Source: Trichoderma breve (Eukaryota > Ascomycota > Sordariomycetes > Hypocreales > Hypocreaceae). Taken from it: a stretch of DNA of 64,000 nt. Numbering within the stretch: position 1 is the stretch's first letter; each line of letters starts with the position of its first letter. Location of the stretch: the NCBI RefSeq assembly GCF_028502605.1, contig NC_079236.1, forward strand, positions 930,001 through 994,000. The letters are read 5' to 3'. The position numbers were made by a program, and so were the translations under genes. This document shows, piece by piece, positions 55,601 to 64,000 of the stretch. The notes beneath the pieces were generated by a model. That model searched no databases and was not told where the DNA came from. It worked only from the letters and a program-made list of their open reading frames with translations.

Positions 55601-56835
55601 TGGATGCGGCTTTCCATAGCACTCATCCACGACGCCATGTTTTGTGACATGGAGCCTTCTCTAGAAGAGGGCGATAAAGCCGTGGTGACGCCTCGTTTCT
55701 GTAGATTCTTATTGTCGAGACGCCATTTCTCAATTGCTGAACCAATTGAGTCCCTTTCCAGCTGAAGTTGAATGTCCACTCTGTCGGAATACGGTAGCTT
55801 GGAAATGTCCACATCCTGTAGCCCCAACAAGAGTCCAAGGCCTTTCTTTAGGGTATTGAGGCCTTCTCCTCGCTGCGGGGTTGGAATGAGCTCCGGAACA
55901 CTTTCAAAGGTTTTTGCCTCGCCAAGCTTAGTGTCAAGGGTAGGAGAAGCCTGTGCGTCTTCATACTTTTCTGGCGTCAAAGTTGAGTCTTCCAAGTCAC
56001 CTTCATCGGCCGCAAAGTTGTATGTTGGGCAGATTTCGGTAATGACGGCAAGATCTTGATCACTTAGAATTTCATCCATGCTAAGAACCCGTAACCCAGC
56101 TTCGTCGGGTGCCATTCCCATGTATCGCTTTACCAGACGGTCCAATCTAGCGCCCCGCTCAGAAAGTAGAGATGCCTTGAGCATACAGGCAATCGTTTCG
56201 GCCGTGTGCGGCAAATTCTTGCTTCTTATTTGTAGCTCGTACCACTGGTGGAGCTGCTCGGCTTGCTTTCGATCGGGCTTGGTGCGCATTTGTTGGAGAG
56301 ATGCTCGGAGATACCTGTTGTTGAGAATGATTCGCTCTTCGTCGGATGTAGTTCCAGCGGTGCCAAGACGCTTCAACACCAGTGCTGCTCTTTCCAATTT
56401 TCCTACTTTGATGCATGCGTCGAATACCATGAGCATATCTTCAGGTTCACCAGGAATGCCGTAGGTGTTCATTTTTGTCTGAGGCCTTGCAGGTCCCGGC
56501 TCAGGTATAGTCAAAGGCGATGCCGGGTTGAAGGCGTGAATCTCGAATGGTGATGTCGGTGCCTGGAAAGGTGGTATTGATGAGTTTGAGAGGTGGTTAT
56601 ACGGCATTCCCTCCACCTTGAAGTCGTCCACAGCTGTAGCAAGCGTTCGCTCGTGCGAGCCGAAGCCAAGGTCTAGCCCACGACGCCATGGCCGCAGGTT
56701 CTTTGCCAGGTCATTCCGTGGGCTTAATGTAGATATGCAAGCTGAGAGAGAGGGGAGTCGAGAAGAGGTTCTAATTGACTTGAAAGCAGCCGCATGGTGA
56801 ATAGAGGCACTGCGGCCCGCGTGCCTCGGCAGCAT
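52648..56835 (-). CDS. RPO41: Mitochondrial DNA-directed RNA polymerase (T7-like)
   Basis: Single-subunit polymerase that transcribes mitochondrial DNA and primes its replication. Intronless, 1395 aa from ATG 56835; MLPRHAGRSASIHHAAAFKSIRTSSR is a typical mitochondrial presequence, whereas the upstream in-frame extension is a non-ATG hydrophobic shadow. The N-terminal third has PPR-like helices. The T7-type palm motifs are intact: motif A HQDGTCNGLQHYAALGGD near 896 with its catalytic Asp, motif B KQTVMTNVYGVTF near 963, and motif C VHDSFWTHAADLD near 1172 with the second catalytic Asp. A Lys/Arg-rich insertion (RAGKTRKRAPAGKKGEF) interrupts the fingers region near 1075. The C-terminal ~100 residues after the polymerase fold are acidic. 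It is head to head with ATP25. Confidence 0.96.
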   Translation of the reverse strand: MLPRHAGRSASIHHAAAFKSIRTSSRLPSLSACISTLSPRNDLAKNLRPWRRGLDLGFGSHERTLATAVDDFKVEGMPYNHLSNSSIPPFQAPTSPFEIHAFNPASPLTIPEPGPARPQTKMNTYGIPGEPEDMLMVFDACIKVGKLERAALVLKRLGTAGTTSDEERIILNNRYLRASLQQMRTKPDRKQAEQLHQWYELQIRSKNLPHTAETIACMLKASLLSERGARLDRLVKRYMGMAPDEAGLRVLSMDEILSDQDLAVITEICPTYNFAADEGDLEDSTLTPEKYEDAQASPTLDTKLGEAKTFESVPELIPTPQRGEGLNTLKKGLGLLLGLQDVDISKLPYSDRVDIQLQLERDSIGSAIEKWRLDNKNLQKRGVTTALSPSSREGSMSQNMASWMSAMESRIHQELRLIELSEAKKSKSDKDLTRCVYGPFIQQGEPARLAAVTILSVVNLGTVLGVEKGIPISRLITHIAKAVQDDTEMYQKELAERKARRQRKLRFVGEADKSKKSKKTVSKDANPTLLDATEQQKAMEENSREPWSIQIKAQVGSILLQMLIESAKINVVAEGSTSKELISQYQPAFNHQTLLRKGKKVGALTFNTHLVEQLKREPMGDFIAKHLPMVVEPKPWSSFSEGGFLDSKTSLVRVKPGDVEQKLYSNAAIKRGDMTQVFKGLDILGKTAWIINKDTLNVMMEAWNSGEEIADIPPLHPNLETPTEPDASADPLVRGKWIRQVKAIENERSGLHSQRCFMNLQLEIARAFRNQTIYFPHNVDYRGRAYPMPTYLNHMGADHARAILKFAKGKELGVRGLRWLKIHLANVYGLDKASFDEREAFANDNVENIIDSATNPLAGSRWWLKGEDPWQCLSACFELKAALELPDPTKFISHLPVHQDGTCNGLQHYAALGGDTWGAKQVNLEPGERPADVYSAVANLVKEAIAKDMEKENKFALALHGKITRKVVKQTVMTNVYGVTFAGAKKQICKQIDALYPNLGKECGISNILLSTYIAKQVFQALATMFRGAHDIQYWLGEIGGRVCRALTPAQLQQIVDSYGEGEDGASRAGKTRKRAPAGKKGEFDDLIQQFRSSVVWTTPLRMPVVQPYRKTTAREIKTCLQAVIYPLSDQTDPVNRRKQLQGFPPNFIHSLDASHMLLSALECDARGLDFAAVHDSFWTHAADLDVMNEVLRDAFIRIHEEDVVGRLGAEFEARHQGSIYLAKIDPDTPVAQKIKELRKKSKLSPKEELLLEHKRNQLKLSGNPWDLEAAKQIVTPASVYEDMMAAEVDMDIQEDAKDIGLGAIPEDEAPSVSAEEIEAQTGDSSQAAELAERLMKDMESSFFETQITGQKSVAPVKKQKKTPLPVWLPLTIPKVPEKGDFDVKRLRESKYFFS

Positions 56836-57086
56836 TTTGAGATGCAGAGATATCAATCGACCCGCCAACGAAGACGGTCGAGATATACACACACAAAAGA
56901 AGAAATTGAGACAGAAACAGTAAATACAAAATGTGAAAAGAAAAAAGACAAATGTGGTGCTGGTCAGGAACAAAAAGTTCCGCCAGTATCGAGATTACTG
57001 GTGGTGCAAGATAGAACTTTCATCAATGCGGGACCGCACACAGAAGCTCGTCCAAAAGTTTTTCTCTCGTACCATCGACGCCACAC

Positions 57087-57118
57087 ATGATTGGTTGGAT
57101 TGGGCAAAGTGTCACGTG
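57087..57118. promoter_or_regulatory. Shared RPO41/ATP25 promoter motifs
   Basis: Two inverted CCAAT boxes (ATTGG at 57090-57094 and 57099-57103) and one CACGTG (57113-57118) lie in the 431-bp gap between the two divergent mitochondrial genes. CCAAT is bound by the HAP complex in fungi. Function here is inferred. Confidence 0.45.
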
Positions 57119-57266
57119 GAGGCAGCAATTGATAGCGGCAGCCCCACCAACGCCACTGCGGGAGCTTTTCTGTAGAGCCAAAGGCGCTGCCAGATGTGGA
57201 AATTTCACTTGTGCTGTGCAGCATCATCATCATCATCCACCACAGCGCTGGGCAAAGGCAGCAGAG

Positions 57267-59207
57267 ATGATTTCGCGCCCGGTGGCTGCGACTCTGGGGT
57301 GCTGCGGATGCCGAGGGGTGATTCTGAGGGCCGTTGCATCCAGGCCACTGGCGGGCATTGGACAATCGGCATCGCGGGGAATCAGACCGGCGGCGAGCTC
57401 AGGACTACGAAGTTTTTCGACAAGCCAGCAGTTTGGCACCGCAGCGCGAAAAGACGCTGAAACGAAGCCAACGATCGAACAACGAAAAAGCGAGGATGAG
57501 ATTGACGATGAGATTGTCGACAACGACGAGTCCGCGGATACACCATGGTTTCTAGATGTTCAACCGCCACGACATGCGCCGCTGCAGCACATTGCGTCGC
57601 TACCCAAAGTACCCGAAGATGCGCCTCATTTCCTCGAGCCGATGATGAAATACATATACGAAGACATGGGTTTGGACGAGTTATCAATGCTGGATCTCCG
57701 CGACCTTGATCCACCAGCGGCACTCGGTCCCAATCTCATCATGATTTTCGGAACGGCGCGAAGTGAGAGGCACTTGCATATTTCGGCAGGTCGCTTCGTA
57801 CGATGGCTGCGGCGAAACTACCAAGTTGGTGCTCGGGCAGATGGGCTAATTGGGCCGGGAGAACTCAAGACGAAGCTGCGCAGATTAAGGAAGAAAGCGA
57901 AGATGCTGGGGAGCAACACTATGATTTTGCCTGGTTCGGATAATGGAATTTCGACAGGCTGGGTCTGCGTCAATTTCATGGCGCATGAGAATGGAGTACA
58001 AGAAGCTTCCAGTTACGACGAGAGTGGCCGATTTTCAGGGTTTGGTACACCAACGACGGGAACAACAGTGGTTGTGCAATGCATGACGGAATCGAGGCGA
58101 AACGAACTTGATTTGGAAACCCTCTGGAGAGGCATCCTCAAGCGAAACCTTGAAGAGATGCAAAAGGTGAAGGGAAAGACGCCGCTAAATCCCTCGGAGC
58201 TGGAATCCTTGGTCACTTCAAAAATCCAGATGCCTGACAGCCCTTCTGCTCATCAGTGGCAAGCTCTTAAGCTAGCTTCTCAACAGCAGCGCCACTTTTC
58301 GACCATGGCCCGACGTCTTCAAGCTCGTACTCAGAGCAGTGAGTCTAGAGCGACTTCAATGAATGATGACGCTCTAGTAACAGAAGATCAGCCGGGTAGC
58401 CCTTCGTTTGATCTGAGTGCACTGCGGCGACATATCCATGACTTTCAAGTGGCCGGAAGCCCCGTGAGTCGCGAAACTTTGCAAAGCCTCATTTCTGCAG
58501 TATTTCGGGCTGAGCTAACAGAGGAAAACACTGCGTCAGAACGACTTGCTCTGGTGGACCAGCTCAATCTCGTGGCGGAGGAGCGTGGGCTCTCGGTCAT
58601 GTCCAAAGACTGGCTAATCGCCCTCATTGAGTCCATCGCCATGTCTCCGGCATATGGGCCGGAGCTGCAGCGGGCACAGAAGAATGTAGAGTTTCTCCTA
58701 TCCACCAGGCAAAAGTCTGCGTTGAAAAATAGCGAGATCCTGCGACTCATGGCGGCGTACGCGCACCGGTCAGAGTGGGAAAAGTTTTGGGACGCATTTC
58801 GCTCACCTGCTCGATTTCAATTGCCGCGGTCGCCAGAACTGTACGAGTTTGCTTACCGCGTGCTGGCGGCTACTGGAGATCGGAAGCTGTGCACTGATGC
58901 TCTACGTTGGGTGTATCCCGAAATGCTCAAGGAGGAGCCCAAAGTATGGCCTATTGGGCCGCTATACGTGTCATTAAAGGCATGTATCCTAGTTGCAGAT
59001 CCTGCTGCTGAGAGCCTACTGCATCACCCTCCGCCTCAAGATTCGCTGGACCTGTTTGGCCAGCGGCAATTGGTACATAGGGAATTCTTGCGCGTTTTGC
59101 GGGAGGTTGAGAACCTACGACACCATCATGCTGGAGAACAGGCGAGAGAGCAGAGGGCACAGACACTTCGCAAGTTGTCGGGACAGATGCCGTCCAATCA
59201 AAATTAG
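57267..59207 (+). CDS. ATP25: ATP25-type mitochondrial protein (RsfS-like plus M domain)
   Basis: In yeast Atp25 is cut in two: an N-terminal part related to ribosome silencing factor RsfS, and a C-terminal M domain that stabilises the mRNA for ATP synthase subunit 9. This intronless gene encodes 646 aa from ATG 57267, giving the presequence MISRPVAATLGCCGCRGVILRAVASRP. The RsfS/DUF143-like part lies at ~125-240 (LIMIFGTARSERHLHISAGRFVRWLRRNY). The second half (~370-640) is the helical ATP25 region (SFDLSALRRHIHDFQVAGSPVSRETLQ, PLYVSLKACILV). An in-frame ATG 180 bases upstream exists, but its peptide has a His run and overlaps promoter-like motifs. Note that Pezizomycotina carry subunit 9 in the nucleus, so the mRNA role may differ. 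Confidence 0.9.
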   Translation: MISRPVAATLGCCGCRGVILRAVASRPLAGIGQSASRGIRPAASSGLRSFSTSQQFGTAARKDAETKPTIEQRKSEDEIDDEIVDNDESADTPWFLDVQPPRHAPLQHIASLPKVPEDAPHFLEPMMKYIYEDMGLDELSMLDLRDLDPPAALGPNLIMIFGTARSERHLHISAGRFVRWLRRNYQVGARADGLIGPGELKTKLRRLRKKAKMLGSNTMILPGSDNGISTGWVCVNFMAHENGVQEASSYDESGRFSGFGTPTTGTTVVVQCMTESRRNELDLETLWRGILKRNLEEMQKVKGKTPLNPSELESLVTSKIQMPDSPSAHQWQALKLASQQQRHFSTMARRLQARTQSSESRATSMNDDALVTEDQPGSPSFDLSALRRHIHDFQVAGSPVSRETLQSLISAVFRAELTEENTASERLALVDQLNLVAEERGLSVMSKDWLIALIESIAMSPAYGPELQRAQKNVEFLLSTRQKSALKNSEILRLMAAYAHRSEWEKFWDAFRSPARFQLPRSPELYEFAYRVLAATGDRKLCTDALRWVYPEMLKEEPKVWPIGPLYVSLKACILVADPAAESLLHHPPPQDSLDLFGQRQLVHREFLRVLREVENLRHHHAGEQAREQRAQTLRKLSGQMPSNQN

Positions 59208-59464
59208 CATGATTCAAACTCTATATAAAATGATGTGGATGTATCTATTTGGCAGGGAGCATTTTAATCTGGGACTGGGAAAAGGTATGAGAATATGTAC
59301 AAAAGACGCCGCTCCAAAGGGACTTATGACTGTATTACTTTGCGTTCCCAACAAGGCCTCTCATGTTTTGTGTAACATAGTTTGTTTGTATAAATTAGAC
59401 AAAATCGTAAATGGCGGATAAATAGCCAACCTCTGTTCTTTCGCTTTCTACAATAGTAGCAATT

Positions 59465-60713
59465 CTACAGTTGTGACTGAGACGGTCCATCCACAGACTT
59501 GAGAGCATCTCGAAGCAGCGGCGCAACCTGCTTCCTGCTCGCAGACAAGTCTTTCTGCCTCCACGCCTTTCTCTTCCCATCATCACCGTCCAACAACCCA
59601 TCCTTCCACTGCTCCAACTTCAAGCTCTTTGCAACACTGGGGAAATTCCTCGCCGCTTCAACGCCCTTGTCTGTTATCCCCCACACGAGGAGGTGACGCT
59701 GAAATTCTCCATCGGGGTCCGAGGTCGTCATGACACTAGCGACGTCGAGTTTTCTCTCTTTGGCCCAAGAAGCCAGTTCATCGATGAAGACGTCAAGCTT
59801 TTTAGCCTTTTCAAGTAAGTAATCAAAGTTTTGGACAACGCAGCTTATACCCAGCTTGAGACCTGCTTCTTCCCACTCCTTGTAGTCTTTGCGGAAGATG
59901 TCTTGAAAGCTAAGCTTCGAGATGTCCTCTTTGACGGCGGTGATTTCTTTGAAGAATTTGGTTTGGTGAAACTGAGTATGATGGTGGACTTTTGTGTGCA
60001 GATATTCTGCGGCGAGTATGTCTTTGGGTTTGACCTTGTGCTCTTCCTTTAGATCTAGAGTATCGATAAGAATAGGTGCCAAAGCAAGTTTAGCCAGGTT
60101 GTCGTCTTCAACAGCGGCATCTTCAGTTTCTAGCGGAGCAAAGGAGTCCCATGCCGCACGGGATTCTTCGATGATGAGACTCATGCAGCTTCCGCAGGGC
60201 TCGACGACTCGTGGCTTGACATCTGGGCTGGTGACGTTCTCATCAACATGGTGGTCGATGCAACCGATGACTCGCGACTGGAATTTCTTCAGGTCACCCG
60301 TCAAGGCGTTGTGGTCTACCAGAAACCACTCTGTGTCTTCAGGCTTGAGATCAGGGAGTTCAGATAGTGTGAGGATGTCTGTAGGGGCCAATCCAGCTTC
60401 CTGCAGGACAGCGGTCATCTCAGTTCGCAGAACAAGATCGGACCGGGGAATGTTTGAGAGGGGAATGTGTAGAGTGTGGGGGGATGTGTTGGAGCGAATA
60501 TACGCCAGCACTACGGCTGAGCAGAGTGAATCAAGGTCTTGAAATATGTTAGTGAGAGTCTATACTTGGATCAATTGTGGTGATGTGAAATGACACACCT
60601 GCGGATTCATTGCCAATCACCAAGGTGAGAGGACTTGATCTTTGAGCTGGGGGAGCTGTGAGAGCGGATCGGGCAGCGGCTAAGAAGCCCTTGAGGGGTA
60701 GTCTAGGTGGCAT
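59465..60713 (-). CDS. PPX1: Exopolyphosphatase PPX1 (DHH family)
   Basis: Removes terminal phosphate from inorganic polyphosphate. Exons 60713-60599 and 60537-59465 (phase-1 intron, donor GTGTGT, branch ACTAAC, acceptor TCAAG) give 395 aa, matching yeast Ppx1 (397). Metal-binding motifs are GNESADLDSL at 34-43 (built across the intron), VDHN at 113-116, IDHHVDE with the DHH triad at 134-136, and EPCGSCMSLI. A C-terminal DHHA2 domain ends in ...TTSDPDGEFQRHLLVWGI. The first exon carries MPPRLPLKGFLAAARSALTAPP, which has mitochondrial-presequence character (basic, amphipathic, no acids), so mitochondrial as well as cytosolic location is possible. The 3' end abuts ATP25's with 257 bases between. 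Confidence 0.93.
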
Positions 60714-61172
60714 CTTTATAGTGTAGTTTATTAGATGTTGAGATTCGATATCTGGACTGCTTCTATTTGAGATGAGCTGAGGTCTGCAATTGCAAGGCTG
60801 AGCGTATGGCGGGGCATTTGCCTGGAGCTCTTATCGCGATATCAACCACTCCATTTTTTCATGCCGTGCAGCAGGTCATAAAATGTTTTAAGAATTTGGC
60901 CCTCACGACGTCATTCAATTAACTCATGCAGTCAGCTAAATAGCATACATACATCATGTTAATTAAAAAAATCATATTGTGAATTACAATGGCTTCTCAT
61001 AGGCTCTCTAATACAAGATGAATGCCCATCGCTATCATGAATGACATCCATTACAAACAGAGACTTGGACCAGAATGAGGGGCCCCAGCAGTTTATCCAG
61101 GCTTTTAGTTTGTCTTCCAATTCTCAACCCTCGGAAGTAGCTCCGCTACAGTCGCCCCTAAACGCCGGGCAT

Positions 61173-61197
61173 CCGTCCGCATACAGTATACGGACGG
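61173..61197. promoter_or_regulatory. Dyad CCGTCCG-N11-CGGACGG upstream of ZTA1
   Basis: Perfect 7-bp arms at 61173-61179 and 61191-61197, with ATAC/GTAT also pairing inside. Inverted CGG half-sites are the usual targets of Zn2Cys6 factors. Centre is ~195 bp before the ZTA1 ATG. A CCCCT stress element lies just upstream at 61155-61159. The remainder of 60714-61378 is AT-rich intergenic sequence. Confidence 0.5.
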
Positions 61198-61281
61198 GGC
61201 AAAGCCGGCTCGATTTCCACCCGTCGATGCGCCCTATATGTCAACTATCGCATTCGCTCTCCTACAGGGCGGGATATCGAC

Positions 61282-61288
61282 ATTACTA
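61282..61288. promoter_or_regulatory. TTACTAA, Yap1-type site before ZTA1
   Basis: Exact match to the preferred yeast Yap1/AP-1 response element, ~95 bp upstream of the first ATG of the quinone reductase gene. Fits oxidative-stress control, but a 7-mer can occur by chance. Confidence 0.45.
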
Positions 61289-61378
61289 ATACAGCGCCGG
61301 TTCGCCTCCGATCCTAGCCGTATAACTTATACGAACAGCTCGAGCTCCAGAGAAACAATTGGATAAGCAAGAGGCAAA

Positions 61379-62726
61379 ATGATGCACATTTCAAAGCCAA
61401 TTGCAACTGCGTCACGATCGGTGCATGCTCTCTCTAGACAATCGCATTTAGTGACAAGACGCGGCTATATTCATTCCGTTGCTGCCCCTCATCGACTTCA
61501 TCAACCCCTCTGCCCCTCATCCCTTTCCAGCTTACAACTGCTCTCAACAAAAACAACTCCTCCAGCAGCAGCAACAACACCAAAACTTCACTTCCGTAGA
61601 GACTTTTCCACCACCAAAATGGCTCCCATCCCAGCAACCATGAAGGCCGTCCAGATCGCCAAAAATGGCGGCCCCGAAGTCCTCGAATACAACGACATCC
61701 CTGTGCCTAAACCCTCCGCGGGCCAGATCCTAGTCAAGAACCACTTCGCCGGCGTCAACTACATCGACACCTACTTCCGCGCCGGCCTCTATCCCGCGCC
61801 CTTCTTCCCCTTGACCATGGGCCGCGAGGCTTCAGGCGAGGTCGTGGCCGTCCACGACTCCGTCTCCAGGTTCGCGCCCGGAACCCGCGTCGCTTACATG
61901 GCCGGCGGAGAGTCTGCGACTTACGCCGAGTATACCGCCGTGGACGCCGAGAAGGTCGTGGCCATCCCCGAGGGTTTGTCCAGCGAGCACGCCGCGGCGA
62001 TTTACCTGCAAGGGCTGACGGCCTGGACGTTTATTCGCGAGGCGGGCGAGGTCAAGGCCGGCCAGTGGACGCTGGTGCATGCTGCGGCGGGAGGCGTGGG
62101 CACGCTGTTGGTGCAGATGCTCAAGAGCGTTGGGGCCAAGATCATTGCGACGGCGAGCACGGATGAGAAGCTTGCGCTGGCCAAGAAGCACGGTGCGGAT
62201 TATCTCGTCAACTCCAACGATGACATTGTCAGCAAGGTCAAGGAGATTACGGGCGGTCACGGCATCGACGCCATCTTTGACGGTGTTGGCAAGGCGACGT
62301 TTGATGCCGATCTGCAGATGATTGCTCTCAAGGGCCACCTCATCTCATTCGGCAACGCTGTAAGTTTTCAATCCCATTGCTGAAACACAAAGAAAAATGG
62401 AAAGAAGAATGAAAGAAAAGAATGAAACATAATGAGACAAAGGATGAACTAACAATGAATCTCCTCTCTAGTCTGGAGCTGTCCCCCCTGTCAACATCCT
62501 GCAGCTCGGCCCCAAAAACGTCAAGCTCATGAGACCCATCGTCAATGGCTACGTCTCTGAAAGAGCAGACCTTGAAAGGTACACGTCCGAGCTCTTTGAC
62601 CTTGTCATCTCCAAGAAGCTAGAGGTCAACATCCACAACATCTACTCCCTCAAGGATGCCGCCCAGGCGCACATTGATCTAGAAAGCAGAAAGACAACGG
62701 GCAAGCTCCTGATCAAGATCAACTAG
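61379..62726 (+). CDS. ZTA1: Zeta-crystallin-type NADPH:quinone reductase
   Basis: MDR-superfamily, zinc-independent quinone oxidoreductase that detoxifies quinones and enals with NADPH. Exons 61379-62359 and 62472-62726 (phase 0) give 411 aa. The catalytic domain starts near residue 82 (MKAVQIAKNGGPEVLEYNDIPVP), with FAGVNYIDTYFRAGLYP and the Rossmann motif HAAAGGVGTLL near 235. It lacks the zinc ligands of alcohol dehydrogenases, as expected. The first 80 residues are Arg/Ser/His-rich without acids (RSVHALSRQSHLVTRRGY), a mitochondrial presequence. A second ATG at 61619 (AAAATGGC context) would yield the standard cytosolic form of 331 aa. The promoter contains Yap1-like and CGG-dyad motifs. 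Confidence 0.94.
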
Positions 62727-62970
62727 ACGTCATTCACTTAGACTATAAATAAAAAATCATTACATGTTTTATTTCTTCTTTTGGTATTTGTTCTCTTTCT
62801 ATCGCCGAGAAATAACGCATCCATTGTCCAACATCCAATTTCGTAGATGACGCTCATTCTGACGAAAATACTAAATTTGATCATTCATGTCTATTTTTAA
62901 AAAGCATCACATCCAATTCTGCTCTTTTTGTTTCAATGCATTTTTCCAACGCTAATATATCCATTTGTTT

Positions 62971-64000
<1,030 letters not shown>

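Noticed and set aside
56836..56973. Hydrophobic N-terminal extension of RPO41
   Set aside because: No ATG at its start; the peptide MLPRHAGRS at 56835 is a proper mitochondrial presequence.
57087..57266. Upstream ATG for ATP25
   Set aside because: Adds 60 residues with a His run, overlaps CCAAT/E-box motifs, and would hide the mitochondrial presequence; kept only as an alternative.

Overview
The window is a piece of a filamentous ascomycete chromosome. It has compact spliced genes with 50-150 nt introns (GTAAGT/GTATGT-like donors, CTAAC-like branch points), orthologues of many yeast housekeeping genes, and multidomain proteins typical of Pezizomycotina. Gene content and the recurrent intergenic octamer TACTCGTA suggest Hypocreales, probably Trichoderma; that assignment is from memory and is untested.

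Layout. 0-5.2 kb: histidinol-phosphatase (+) and a Hos3-type histone deacetylase (-), followed by 3 kb without a convincing gene. 8.2-15.2 kb: a GPI-type secreted protein, queuine tRNA-ribosyltransferase, mitoribosomal protein MRP51, ribosomal protein eS17 and the RNA polymerase II CTD phosphatase RTR1. 16.7-23.6 kb: a BBC1-like SH3/proline-rich actin-patch protein with a 33-nt microexon, then a short-chain dehydrogenase. 24.3-32.4 kb, more accessory: a 1217-aa secreted SGNH hydrolase with fibronectin-like and Cys/Thr-rich regions, an unrecognised membrane-anchored protein and an F-box-like protein. 34.4-40.0 kb: an 1837-aa ankyrin-like/coiled-coil protein. 40.0-47.4 kb: a gene-poor tract filled with a degenerate repeat family around one unrecognised gene. 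47.4-64 kb, housekeeping again: LSH/HELLS-type SNF2 remodeller, ARC1-type tRNA-binding cofactor, mitochondrial RNA polymerase RPO41, ATP25, exopolyphosphatase PPX1, zeta-crystallin-type quinone reductase ZTA1, and a UDP-glucose 4-epimerase cut by the right edge.

The strongest unexplained signal is the repeat family. Its core is GAGGTTAAAAWTGCTGTGAA, often preceded by a box AAGAAAATGGAGTCTCT. I count about 17 same-strand copies between 40.35 and 47.08 kb and three copies on the other strand at 21.16-21.37 kb. In several neighbouring pairs the spacing is 90-102 nt and keeps one open frame reading (R/G)EVKIAVK, which suggests either decayed tandem coding repeats or a patterned non-coding element.

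Functionally, mitochondrial gene expression is well represented (MRP51, RPO41, ATP25). RPO41 and ATP25 are divergent neighbours on a shared promoter. Exon boundaries were read by eye from splice signals and frame continuity, without transcript data.
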